Shown: piece after piece, positions 1 to 6,211 of the stretch | Layout of the letters: every line of letters begins with the position of its first letter | Numbering within the stretch: position 1 is the stretch's first letter | Assembly (NCBI GenBank): GCA_902836725.1 | Contig: CADFRV010000108.1 | Coordinates: forward strand, 1 to 7,971 | DNA from: Muribaculaceae bacterium | GTDB taxonomy: Bacteria; Bacteroidota; Bacteroidia; Bacteroidales; Muribaculaceae | DNA: 7,971 nucleotides | Reading direction: 5' to 3' | The notes under the pieces: model-generated | What the model saw: the letters and a program-made list of their open reading frames with translations, nothing else | Databases searched by the model: none | What the model was told of the DNA's origin: nothing | Program-made: the position numbers and the translations under genes

Positions 1-3
1 CCC

Positions 4-15
4 GCCCCTAGGGGC
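4..15. repeat. 12-bp perfect palindrome at window edge
   Basis: GCCCCTAGGGGC is self-complementary over 12 bases. It lies 41 bases before the first gene's start. It may be part of a terminator or other structure of an upstream gene outside the window, or chance. No T-run follows, and no TAnnTTTG promoter is visible between it and the start codon at 57. Confidence 0.35.
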
Positions 16-56
16 AAACACATCATATTATCACGTTTATACCGTCCACATAAAAA

Positions 57-644
57 ATGAAGAAATTTCTTGTTCCGCTAATATTGGGCGCCGCAATGGC
101 TGCGCCCAATATCGGCGCACAGACCGTCATAAACCTTGACTTCAGACAGAATCCACTGTTTGAAATATCCACAGACAATGTAACTGCCGCCCTCCCCGGC
201 GACGGCACCCCACTCACACTTGGAGCCGACCTGACCATAAAAGGGGGAAGCGGCACCTACACATATGCATGGACCGATGCAGACGGTGCCCCGCTCGGCG
301 ACACCTCATCACTAACCGTCGACGCTCCCGGAGCGTACACCCTTACCGTCAGCGACCAGTGCGAGTGCTCGCATGAGGTGCTGTTCAAGGTGGAGACAGC
401 CGGCATAGACGCCGCCACAATCTCAGGGGTCACCGTAACTGTCAACGGCTCTGAAATAACCATTGAAGGAACCGAGGCATTGCAGGCGTCGCTGTTCTCT
501 CCGTCGGGAGTAATGACGGCCTTATATACACCTGCCACCCCTGTCAGCACATTCTCTTTCGGCAACGTGGAGCCAGGCATTTACCTGATGCAGATCGTGA
601 CGGCAGACAAGACCGTCATAACCCAGAAAATCAAATTAAGCTGA
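57..644 (+). CDS. Small exported protein with PKD/SprB-like domain and T9SS-type C-terminal sorting domain
   Basis: This 195-residue protein starts at the ATG at 57 because a signal peptide follows at once: MKK, a hydrophobic stretch, and probable cleavage after GAQ at residue 22. Residues about 23-115 form a predicted beta-sandwich of PKD or SprB-repeat type, with the GGSGTYTYAW and PGAYTLTVSD signatures and a C-x-C pair at Cys102 and Cys104. A short linker leads to a C-terminal segment from about residue 140 with the pattern LFSPSG, then VEPGIYLMQI, then a K-rich end (KIKLS). That is the shape of the T9SS type A sorting domain, so the protein is probably moved across the outer membrane and kept at the surface or released; this is inference from the family pattern. 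No catalytic motif is seen. The next gene starts 31 bases downstream, so the two are probably co-transcribed, and this protein may act as a binding or surface partner of that enzyme. Confidence 0.82.
   Translation: MKKFLVPLILGAAMAAPNIGAQTVINLDFRQNPLFEISTDNVTAALPGDGTPLTLGADLTIKGGSGTYTYAWTDADGAPLGDTSSLTVDAPGAYTLTVSDQCECSHEVLFKVETAGIDAATISGVTVTVNGSEITIEGTEALQASLFSPSGVMTALYTPATPVSTFSFGNVEPGIYLMQIVTADKTVITQKIKLS
81..112. repeat. 11-bp perfect inverted repeat inside a signal-peptide coding region
   Basis: ATATTGGGCGC (81-91) is exactly complementary to GCGCCCAATAT (102-112), separated by a 10-base loop. In mRNA this would be a stable hairpin beginning 24 bases after the start codon of the first gene. 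It encodes the end of the signal peptide (LGAAMAAPNIGA). Any effect on translation is inference; it could also be a by-product of the alanine- and glycine-rich coding. Confidence 0.6.
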
Positions 645-675
645 CGCCTTGCAACCGCTCAAAACCTCTTTAGAA

Positions 676-2706
676 ATGAAACGACTGAACATATACCTGC
701 TGTCGCTCGCCCTGTGTGGTGCAGCCACAGCTCCCTTGCAGGCGGCGGAACGCACCGTATCCTATGCGCGCCAGGGAATGAATGTGACACTCGACCTCAA
801 CTGGAACGCAGACAATTACGGAACCATCCAATGGCAGCAGTCCGCCGACGGAGGCGCCACATGGACCGACATCCCGTCGGAAACCTCCCCCACATATAAT
901 TTCCGCATATCGGCTCCCACACTCTGCCGCGCCGTCGTCAACGGCGATCCATCGTGCCCTGAAGCGCAGATAGAAAGGCTTATACAGCCCGTCACATTCA
1001 GGTCAAAGATCGCCGAAATCGGCTCCGACCGTGTGACCATATCGCTTTCCGATGTGGATTTCGCCGGCGCAGAGGTCACAGAATACGGTTTCGCCGCCAA
1101 TCTCACCTCCCTCGCACGCCCCACAACAAGGCTCAACCGCGTGAAGACCGGCGAGGGGCTTCCCGAGGGTGACAGCTTCGATATCACCTGCTCCGGGCTA
1201 CATCCGGCAAGCGACTACACAATACGCCCCTGGTTCCGCACAGCAGACGGATCGTTTATAACAGGAAGCGTATACACCGTCACGACCAAAGCCGGCATTG
1301 CATGGAACACCGAGGACTGGATCATAGAGAAAGACCGCATACGCCCCTCTGTGGTATTTTACGGCGACAACGCGCCCGACAACATCACGATCCTTTTCGG
1401 CCCTGACCGCGACAATCTCACCGCGTGCACCCCCAGAAGACTCAGCAACAACGTCTACAACGGCACCACCGCCAACGGCTTACAACCCGGTACCGACTAC
1501 ATAGCCGTGGCACGCGCCACCATAGACGGCAAAGAAATGGAAATAGAAAAGACGGTGCGCACATGGTCAGACTACTCGACATTTGAGGTTGACAACACAT
1601 CCACCGGCGTTCACCATACCATAAAATGGGATGCGAAAAAGACCCTCGTCACACTCAGCAGCAAGAATATCCCCAATGTGGAATATCCCCGCATGTGCCG
1701 TGTGGACGACGAGACGATACTTCTTTCATATCACGGCGGAAGCAAAGACCACTGGACCAACAGCTACCTCAGCAAAAGCACCGACAACGGCCAGACATGG
1801 AGCGCACCCCTGACCATCTACAATTGCGAGGAGTCGACATTCGGAAAAGACTACTGGCGCATCTGCAATCCCGAGATGACGCGGCTCGCCAACGGATGGA
1901 TCATCCTCACGGTAGTGGCAAACGGCAAGCCTGAGACCAACCGCAACTGCAAAGTACTCGCGGCGCTCTCAAAAGATGGCGGCGAGACATGGAGCGATCC
2001 TATAATCGTAGGACGCGGACGCACCTGGGAACCGCAGGTGGTGCAGCTTCCCAACGGCGAGCTTGAACTGCTTGTGAGCAGCGAAGCCGCCTGGTGGGAA
2101 CCCCGCGCCGACAACGTCTGCCAGGAAATTGTGAGCGCACGCTCCACCGACAACGGCCAGACATGGACTACCTTCAAACGCGCCTCATTCAAGCCCGGCG
2201 CCCGCGACGGCATGCCGGTGGCAGTGGTGATGCAGGGCAACCAGGGTGTGCTCTTCATCGAGGAAAGTGTGAACGGCGGAGTGCCCCCCACACTGCAGCA
2301 CCGCGCCCTCGACCAGGAATGGGAAACATATGACTGGGACGGTGTAGACGACAACCGCCGCTGGCGCACGTCGCTTGCAAGCGGAGCGGGTGCCCCATAC
2401 TGCATACAGCTTCCCACCGGGGAATTCGTGATAGCCGCACACACTGACCAGACAGGCTCGGTATGGCAGACATGCCGCCCACAGATTGTCATGGCCGACA
2501 ACACAGGCCATACTTTCAAATATTCATCGAAACCGCTTGCAGGAAGCAATCCCCTCCCATACGGCACAGGAGCATACTACAATTCCCTGTTCCTGAAAGA
2601 TGCCGATACGGTATGGCTGCTCATCACACGCGCACGCTACGACGGCAGCACGCGCAAGGAAAGCTCCATCGTGATGCTTGAAGGCAAGGTGATACAGACA
2701 CGATGA
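676..2706 (+). CDS. Exported Asp-box beta-propeller glycosidase, sialidase-like (GH33/GH93-type)
   Basis: The protein has 676 residues from the ATG at 676. An in-frame TTG at 649 would add nine residues ahead of the signal peptide (MKRLNIYLLSLALCGAATA, probable cleavage near PLQA), so 676 is preferred. Residues about 25-105 form an Ig-like domain and about 106-320 two fibronectin-like modules. A beta-propeller fills the rest. Three Asp-boxes (S-x-D-x-G-x-T-W) are visible at 368-375, 432-439 and 490-497. YPRM at 337-340 may supply a substrate-binding arginine where sialidases have their R-I-P motif. WEP at 451-453 leading to Glu470, and RDGMPV at 510-515 leading to Glu529/Glu530, resemble the two catalytic-glutamate regions of GH93 exo-arabinanases, so GH93-like chemistry is as plausible as sialidase activity. 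The C-terminus ends in strands of the propeller with no sorting domain, unlike the preceding gene. It probably acts on terminal sugars in the periplasm or at the surface; the substrate is unknown. Confidence 0.8.
   Translation: MKRLNIYLLSLALCGAATAPLQAAERTVSYARQGMNVTLDLNWNADNYGTIQWQQSADGGATWTDIPSETSPTYNFRISAPTLCRAVVNGDPSCPEAQIERLIQPVTFRSKIAEIGSDRVTISLSDVDFAGAEVTEYGFAANLTSLARPTTRLNRVKTGEGLPEGDSFDITCSGLHPASDYTIRPWFRTADGSFITGSVYTVTTKAGIAWNTEDWIIEKDRIRPSVVFYGDNAPDNITILFGPDRDNLTACTPRRLSNNVYNGTTANGLQPGTDYIAVARATIDGKEMEIEKTVRTWSDYSTFEVDNTSTGVHHTIKWDAKKTLVTLSSKNIPNVEYPRMCRVDDETILLSYHGGSKDHWTNSYLSKSTDNGQTWSAPLTIYNCEESTFGKDYWRICNPEMTRLANGWIILTVVANGKPETNRNCKVLAALSKDGGETWSDPIIVGRGRTWEPQVVQLPNGELELLVSSEAAWWEPRADNVCQEIVSARSTDNGQTWTTFKRASFKPGARDGMPVAVVMQGNQGVLFIEESVNGGVPPTLQHRALDQEWETYDWDGVDDNRRWRTSLASGAGAPYCIQLPTGEFVIAAHTDQTGSVWQTCRPQIVMADNTGHTFKYSSKPLAGSNPLPYGTGAYYNSLFLKDADTVWLLITRARYDGSTRKESSIVMLEGKVIQTR
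1779..2167 (+). repeat. 23-bp exact direct repeat (1779-1801 and 2145-2167) encoding Asp-boxes 1 and 3
   Basis: The same 23 bases occur at 1779-1801 and 2145-2167, exactly 366 bases (122 codons) apart and in the same frame. Both encode the Asp-box core TDNGQTW. The second Asp-box (near 1969-1992) and an Asp-box-like segment in the N-terminal Ig domain (SADGGATW, near 841-864) use different bases. The repeat is in coding sequence and is not a mobile element. Confidence 0.85.
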
Positions 2707-2735
2707 CATACTCCGATACATAACAAACAAATACC

Positions 2736-2776
2736 GTTCCCCGGCTTCCTGTCGCAGTGAAAGGATGCCGGGGAAC
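2736..2776 (+). promoter_or_regulatory. Intercistronic hairpin, 10-bp perfect stem
   Basis: GTTCCCCGGC (2736-2745) pairs perfectly with GCCGGGGAAC (2767-2776). After one T-T mismatch, four more pairs form (2747-2750 with 2762-2765), leaving an 11-base loop. It starts 30 bases after the propeller gene stop and ends 21 bases before the next start codon. The bases that follow (ATAATTAATAAC) are AT-rich but not a T-run, so it is a weak terminator candidate. An RNA stability or partial-termination element separating the expression of two operon genes is the more natural reading. Confidence 0.6.
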
Positions 2777-2797
2777 ATAATTAATAACTTCAATGCC

Positions 2798-3829
2798 ATG
2801 AAAAAACTTATTTGTACCCTCCTTGTCTCCGCATGTCTGATGCAGATGGCGGCAGAGGAAAAAGCGCAGACACCTCCCGCCAGATTCTGGGGTAACCAGA
2901 ACGCCTATCTGCAACGTCAGGCCAACGTGATGTTCGACATGGTAGACCAGACGCTTGACCGCAACCCTCCGCAGAAAGGTGTGCCGGAGACGAGAAAACT
3001 GGCTCTCGCCAACCTCGACATGCTGCTGCACGACACCATCAACGACAATTCCGCCGCGCTGCCCGGATTTCTCGACAAGCGCGTCCGCAAAATGACAGAC
3101 AGCATGGGCAAGCCCGTCACATCGGGATATGAACTCTATAAGATCTATAACGACGGCTTTGTGGCACGCACGCCGTCGGTTTCCATCGCGTTCGACATCG
3201 TAAGAGGGATGTGCCGCGACAAACATCTGATATCCGACTCGCTCATAGGAGCCGTGACCGACAAGTGCGACATACTTTTCATAACCCACAACCACTCAGA
3301 CCATGGCGATCCCGGAGTAGTGGAGATGTTCCTGCAGGCAGGCAAACCGGTGATAGCCGTTCCTGAATTCATGCCAGATGACAAACGCATCCGCCATATC
3401 CGCCCTGCCGACGGGTCGTCATACAAAGGGAAAGCCGAACTGCCGGGCGGGAAGAAATTAGACCTCCTCATATACCCGGGGCACCAGGACGACCTGATGA
3501 ACAACCTCTATGTGGTAACAACCCCTGAAGGACGCACATTCGCGCATGTCGGCGACCAGTACCAGTCAAAATCAGAGGACATGGAGTGGATACCGGGTAT
3601 CACGCCCGAACTGCCACCTGTCGACGCGCTGATATTCAACTGCTGGAACACACGTCTGCCGCAGATAATCTCAACCTTCCGCCCTACTGTGGCAGTGCCC
3701 GGACATGAGAACGAAATGGGACACACCATCGACCACCGCGAGGCTTTCTGGCTCACCTTCCAGAAAATGGAGAAATCTCCCGCCGATTATGTGGTCATGG
3801 GATGGGGAGAATGCCTGAAGCAACCGTAA
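2798..3829 (+). CDS. Exported metallo-beta-lactamase-fold hydrolase
   Basis: The protein has 343 residues from the ATG at 2798, chosen because a signal peptide begins there (MKKLICTLLVSACLMQMAA). An upstream in-frame ATG at 2765 lies inside a hairpin arm and would bury the signal. VSAC at residues 9-12 also fits a lipobox, so a lipoprotein is possible, though the hydrophobic stretch before it is short. After a mostly helical region (to about residue 110) comes the MBL fold. It shows the metal motif H164-N-H166-S-D168-H169, His229 in PGH, His250 and Asp253 in HVGD, and His303 in PGHENE. These are the ligands expected for a two-metal hydrolase, so it is probably active. The fold covers lactonases, phosphodiesterases and beta-lactamases, and nothing seen selects one; classical beta-lactamase is unlikely from context. 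Its position after a glycosidase gene and before the GH2 gene suggests a role on a carbohydrate-derived compound, which is inference. Confidence 0.85.
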   Translation: MKKLICTLLVSACLMQMAAEEKAQTPPARFWGNQNAYLQRQANVMFDMVDQTLDRNPPQKGVPETRKLALANLDMLLHDTINDNSAALPGFLDKRVRKMTDSMGKPVTSGYELYKIYNDGFVARTPSVSIAFDIVRGMCRDKHLISDSLIGAVTDKCDILFITHNHSDHGDPGVVEMFLQAGKPVIAVPEFMPDDKRIRHIRPADGSSYKGKAELPGGKKLDLLIYPGHQDDLMNNLYVVTTPEGRTFAHVGDQYQSKSEDMEWIPGITPELPPVDALIFNCWNTRLPQIISTFRPTVAVPGHENEMGHTIDHREAFWLTFQKMEKSPADYVVMGWGECLKQP

Positions 3830-3846
3830 GCATCCAACCCGGTTCC

Positions 3847-3870
3847 CACAGTTTCTTCACAGTTTTCACA
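3847..3870. repeat. Short tandem CACAGTTT repeats upstream of the GH2 promoter
   Basis: CACAGTTT occurs at 3847-3854 and 3858-3865, 11 bases apart, followed by a partial third unit (CACA at 3867-3870). The spacing equals about one helical turn and the array ends about 30 bases before the promoter's -33 element. This arrangement could be an activator site, but the units are short and the reading is speculative. Confidence 0.3.
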
Positions 3871-3875
3871 ATTAT

Positions 3876-3898
3876 ATTCCGTAATATTCGCCCGGAAT
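3876..3898. promoter_or_regulatory. Candidate operator: ATTCCG / CGGAAT inverted repeat
   Basis: ATTCCG at 3876-3881 and CGGAAT at 3893-3898 are inverted repeats with an 11-base spacer, so the dyad halves are 17 bases apart start to start. The dyad ends one base before the -33 element at 3900. Position and symmetry suit a dimeric regulator. No regulator gene is in the window, and six-base arms can occur by chance. Confidence 0.3.
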
Positions 3899-3899
3899 G

Positions 3900-3930
3900 T
3901 TGATTTCAGCGAAAAAAAGATGTAACTTTG
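3900..3930 (+). promoter_or_regulatory. Bacteroidetes-type promoter for the GH2 gene
   Basis: The -7 element TAACTTTG (3923-3930) matches the Bacteroidetes consensus TAnnTTTG. TTG at 3900-3902 lies exactly 20 bases upstream, where the -33 TTTG/TTG element is expected. Transcription would start a few bases past 3930, giving a leader of roughly 75 bases. The GH2 gene therefore has its own promoter in addition to any read-through from upstream. Confidence 0.75.
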
Positions 3931-3950
3931 TAGAGAAAACTGAAATTCAA

Positions 3951-3979
3951 GTACGTAAGGCGCACAGGGCCTTGCGTGC
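3951..3979 (+). promoter_or_regulatory. 5'-leader hairpin before the GH2 gene, 11-bp stem
   Basis: Bases 3951-3961 (GTACGTAAGGC) pair with 3969-3979 (GCCTTGCGTGC) over 11 consecutive positions, two of them G-U wobbles, around a 7-base loop (GCACAGG). It lies fully inside the predicted leader, about 20 bases after the likely transcription start and 33 bases before the start codon. It may protect the mRNA 5' end or control translation. No T-run follows, so it is not a terminator. Confidence 0.6.
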
Positions 3980-4012
3980 ACACTTATAAACTACAAAAAC
4001 TTCATTATCACC

Positions 4013-5830
4013 ATGAAATTAAGGCTCATACCGGCAGCCCTTTTCCTCGCGGCAGCAGCCGTGGCTTCGGCCTGGACCCCTGCAGGCGACCGTATCCGCA
4101 CCACATGGTCGGAAAGTGTTACTCCTGAAAACGTATGGCAGGAATATCCCCGTCCCATCATGGAGCGCACACAGTGGAAAAACCTCAACGGCCTCTGGCA
4201 GTATGCCATTGTTCCTGAAAAGGCCCTCACTCCCGGCGAGTGGCAGGGAGACATCCTTGTACCGTTCGCAGTGGAATCATCGCTTTCCGGCGTAGGCAAG
4301 ACCGTAGGCCGTGACCAGGCTCTCTGGTACACCCGCACTTTCACCGTACCCTCCGAATGGAAAGGGGAAGACATCATGCTCAACTTCGGCGCAGTAGACT
4401 GGAAGTGCGACGTATGGGTGAACGACATCAAAGTTGGCGGCCACACAGGCGGTTACACTCCCTTCAGCCTCAACATCACCTCCGCCCTCAAGGCAAAAGG
4501 CGAGAATACAGTGACAGTACGCGTGTTCGACCCCACTGACCGCGGCTATCAGCCCCGTGGCAAACAGGTTGAACGCCCCGACGGCATCTGGTACACCCCC
4601 GTTACCGGTATCTGGCAGACCGTATGGCTCGAGCCGGTGGCAAAGCGCCATATCGCAACCCTGCGCACCCTTCCCGATATCGACCGCGGCACAGTGACCG
4701 TGAACGTAAATGCCACTGCATCCGAAGGCACAGTGAACGAAGTGAAAGTGCTTGACGGCGGCAAAGTGGTGGCTACCGCAAAGAGCGTGGCCGGCGAACC
4801 CGTGCAGATCGTAATGCCCGAAGGGTTCAAGCTCTGGAGCCCCGACGCCCCCAACATCTACGATATGGAAGTTACCCTCTACACTCCCGACGGCAAAGTG
4901 GCCGACAAGGTAAAGAGCTACACCGCCATGCGTAAATTCTCCACACACCGCGACAAGAACGGCATCAACCGCATCCAGCTCAACAACCAGGATCTCTTCC
5001 AGTTCGGCCCGCTTGACCAGGGCTGGTGGCCCGACGGCCTCTACACCGCACCCTCCTACGAGGCGATGGTTTACGACATTGCCAAGACAAAAGACTGGGG
5101 CTTCAACATGATCCGCAAACACGTGAAAGTGGAACCCGCCACATGGTACACCTACTGCGACCGCAACGGTATCATCGTATGGCAGGACATGCCCAACGGC
5201 GACAACGGTCCCGGCTGGAACAACCGCACATACTATGACGGTCCCGAGGCACGCCGCTCTGCCGAGAGCGAGGCCAACTACCGCCGCGAATGGAAAGAGA
5301 TCATCGACGCACTTTACAACTATCCCTCGATCGCCGTATGGGTGCCCTTCAACGAATCATGGGGCCAGTTCAAGACTCCCGAAATCGTGGCATGGACAAA
5401 GAATTACGATCCCTCGCGTCTGGTCAACCCCGCATCCGGCGGTAACTTCTACGCCTGCGGCGACATCCTTGACCTCCACCACTATCCCGGTCCCAACATG
5501 TTCCTCTACGACGCTCAGCGTGTTAACGCGCTCGGCGAATTCGGCGGTATCGGTTATCCTGTGGAAGGCCACCTCTGGCAGCCCGACCGCAACTGGGGCT
5601 ACATCCAGTTCAACAGCCCGAAAGCCGTGACCGACGAATATGTGAAGTATGCCGACGAGCTCCGCAAGTATGCCGACAAGGGCTTCTCCGCTGCCGTCTA
5701 TACACAGACCACCGACGTGGAAGGTGAGGTAAACGGCCTCATGACATATGACCGCAAGGTTATCAAGATCGAGGAACCCCGCGTACGCGACGCCAACCGT
5801 GCCCTCACCACTTCCCTCTCCGGCAAATAA
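4013..5830 (+). CDS. Exported glycoside hydrolase family 2 enzyme (beta-galactosidase/beta-glucuronidase-like)
   Basis: The protein has 605 residues with a signal peptide cleaved after ASA (residue 20). Residues about 30-208 form the GH2 sugar-binding jelly roll (NLNGLWQY, a WYTRTF strand and GGHTGGYTPF). An Ig-like domain spans about 212-305, followed by the TIM barrel. Arg307 and R368-K-H370 are the usual GH2 barrel entry residues, followed by VWQDMP near 389-394. Glu448 in FNESW is the acid/base and Glu509 in GEFGG is the nucleophile, so all catalytic parts are intact. TDVEGEVNGL around 568 and YDR at 579-581 mark a GH2 subfamily common in Bacteroidetes. The N-x-K signature of true beta-glucuronidases is not seen, so specificity is open; a beta-linked terminal sugar is likely. 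It is shorter than 1000-residue beta-galactosidases and has no extra C-terminal domains or sorting signal, which points to a periplasmic enzyme. Codons look more uniform and C-ending than in its neighbours, as in a highly expressed gene. Confidence 0.93.
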   Translation: MKLRLIPAALFLAAAAVASAWTPAGDRIRTTWSESVTPENVWQEYPRPIMERTQWKNLNGLWQYAIVPEKALTPGEWQGDILVPFAVESSLSGVGKTVGRDQALWYTRTFTVPSEWKGEDIMLNFGAVDWKCDVWVNDIKVGGHTGGYTPFSLNITSALKAKGENTVTVRVFDPTDRGYQPRGKQVERPDGIWYTPVTGIWQTVWLEPVAKRHIATLRTLPDIDRGTVTVNVNATASEGTVNEVKVLDGGKVVATAKSVAGEPVQIVMPEGFKLWSPDAPNIYDMEVTLYTPDGKVADKVKSYTAMRKFSTHRDKNGINRIQLNNQDLFQFGPLDQGWWPDGLYTAPSYEAMVYDIAKTKDWGFNMIRKHVKVEPATWYTYCDRNGIIVWQDMPNGDNGPGWNNRTYYDGPEARRSAESEANYRREWKEIIDALYNYPSIAVWVPFNESWGQFKTPEIVAWTKNYDPSRLVNPASGGNFYACGDILDLHHYPGPNMFLYDAQRVNALGEFGGIGYPVEGHLWQPDRNWGYIQFNSPKAVTDEYVKYADELRKYADKGFSAAVYTQTTDVEGEVNGLMTYDRKVIKIEEPRVRDANRALTTSLSGK

Positions 5831-5841
5831 GCAGACATCCG

Positions 5842-5863
5842 GTTAAGCCTCATAAGGCTTGAC
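5842..5863 (+). terminator. Hairpin 12 bases after the GH2 stop
   Basis: Nine consecutive pairs (5842-5850 with 5855-5863, one G-U) enclose a CATA tetraloop. The position just past the stop codon suits the 3' end of the transcript, but the following bases (AGATATATCCCC) are not a T-run. It may protect the 3' end, or act together with the larger palindrome 20 bases downstream. Confidence 0.45.
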
Positions 5864-5882
5864 AGATATATCCCCGATAACG

Positions 5883-5924
5883 AAGGTGGTGTGTCAAAAT
5901 TCATGAATTTTGACACACCACCTT
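5883..5924. terminator. Perfect 42-bp palindrome, probable terminator
   Basis: Positions 5883-5924 read the same on both strands, with the centre of symmetry between 5903 and 5904 (core TTCATGAA). As RNA it would fold into a near 19-bp stem with a CATG loop. The base is GC-rich (AAGGTGGTGTGTC / GACACACCACCTT) and the downstream side continues GTTTCT, so intrinsic termination of the GH2 transcript is likely. All genes here run on the + strand, so its symmetry is not needed for convergent genes. From memory, similar GGTGTGTCA...TGACACACC elements recur between genes in Bacteroidales genomes; this was not checked. Confidence 0.7.
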
Positions 5925-6140
5925 GTTTCTATCCGGATGGAGAGGGGGCTGGCAGCCATAGATTTCGGGCACTTTGGCAGGCCGGGAACAGTTCCAGGCA
6001 GCATAAGCCTGATAATAAAAGCACTACGGATACGAGTCCCGGAATCAGGTTATTTTGCCTCAGCCACCTCTTCAAAAGAACAGAGTGACACACAAAAGCG
6101 GCGACATTCCGCCAGAATGATTCATAAAACACACACTGCA
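5925..6140. other. Non-coding spacer between GH2 terminator and next promoter
   Basis: About 215 bases lack a convincing gene. The open frames here are short, have no signal peptide or recognisable motif, and overlap each other. Minor symmetries are present: a small near-palindrome around 5982-5998 and an eight-pair arm set at 6006-6013 with 6044-6051, followed by ATTTTG. None is strong enough to name. The stretch may be a decayed gene or plain spacer. Confidence 0.5.
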
Positions 6141-6172
6141 TTTGCATTTGTCAATTGTTTTTCATAGATTTG
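6141..6172 (+). promoter_or_regulatory. Bacteroidetes-type promoter for the CUB/Fn3 protein gene
   Basis: TTTG at 6141-6144 and TAGATTTG at 6165-6172 match both halves of the Bacteroidetes promoter exactly, with 20 bases between them, the same spacing as in the GH2 promoter. Transcription would start a few bases after 6172, leaving a leader of roughly 125 bases before the start codon at 6305. Confidence 0.8.
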
Positions 6173-6211
6173 CAGCCACACAGCACACTTTTCCTTCAGA
6201 CATAAATACGT

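Noticed and set aside
649..675. TTG start extending the propeller protein by nine residues
   Set aside because: The extension precedes a textbook signal peptide beginning at the ATG at 676 and would spoil its basic N-terminus.
841..864. SADGGATW in the N-terminal domain as a fourth propeller Asp-box
   Set aside because: It lies in an Ig-like domain far from the propeller, where SxDGGxTW occurs as a common strand-turn sequence.
1851..2567. 238-residue open frame on the - strand
   Set aside because: Antisense shadow of the propeller glycosidase, with a composition typical of frames opposite GC-rich codons.
2765..2797. ATG at 2765 as start of the MBL-fold protein
   Set aside because: It adds eleven residues before the signal peptide and sits inside the arm of a strong hairpin; the ATG at 2798 is better.
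2624..3295. 223-residue open frame on the - strand spanning two genes
   Set aside because: It crosses the 3' end of the propeller gene and the 5' half of the MBL-fold gene, both well supported, and shows no recognisable domain.
4277..5122. Long 281-residue open frame on the - strand
   Set aside because: It lies wholly opposite the GH2 gene, whose domains and catalytic residues are unmistakable. It has no signal or family motif and arises from the third-position GC bias of that gene.
5698..6088. Two opposed short frames that both begin MSKFMNFDTPP
   Set aside because: The identical start is produced by the 42-bp palindrome at 5883-5924 being read from both strands; neither frame has a domain or promoter of its own.
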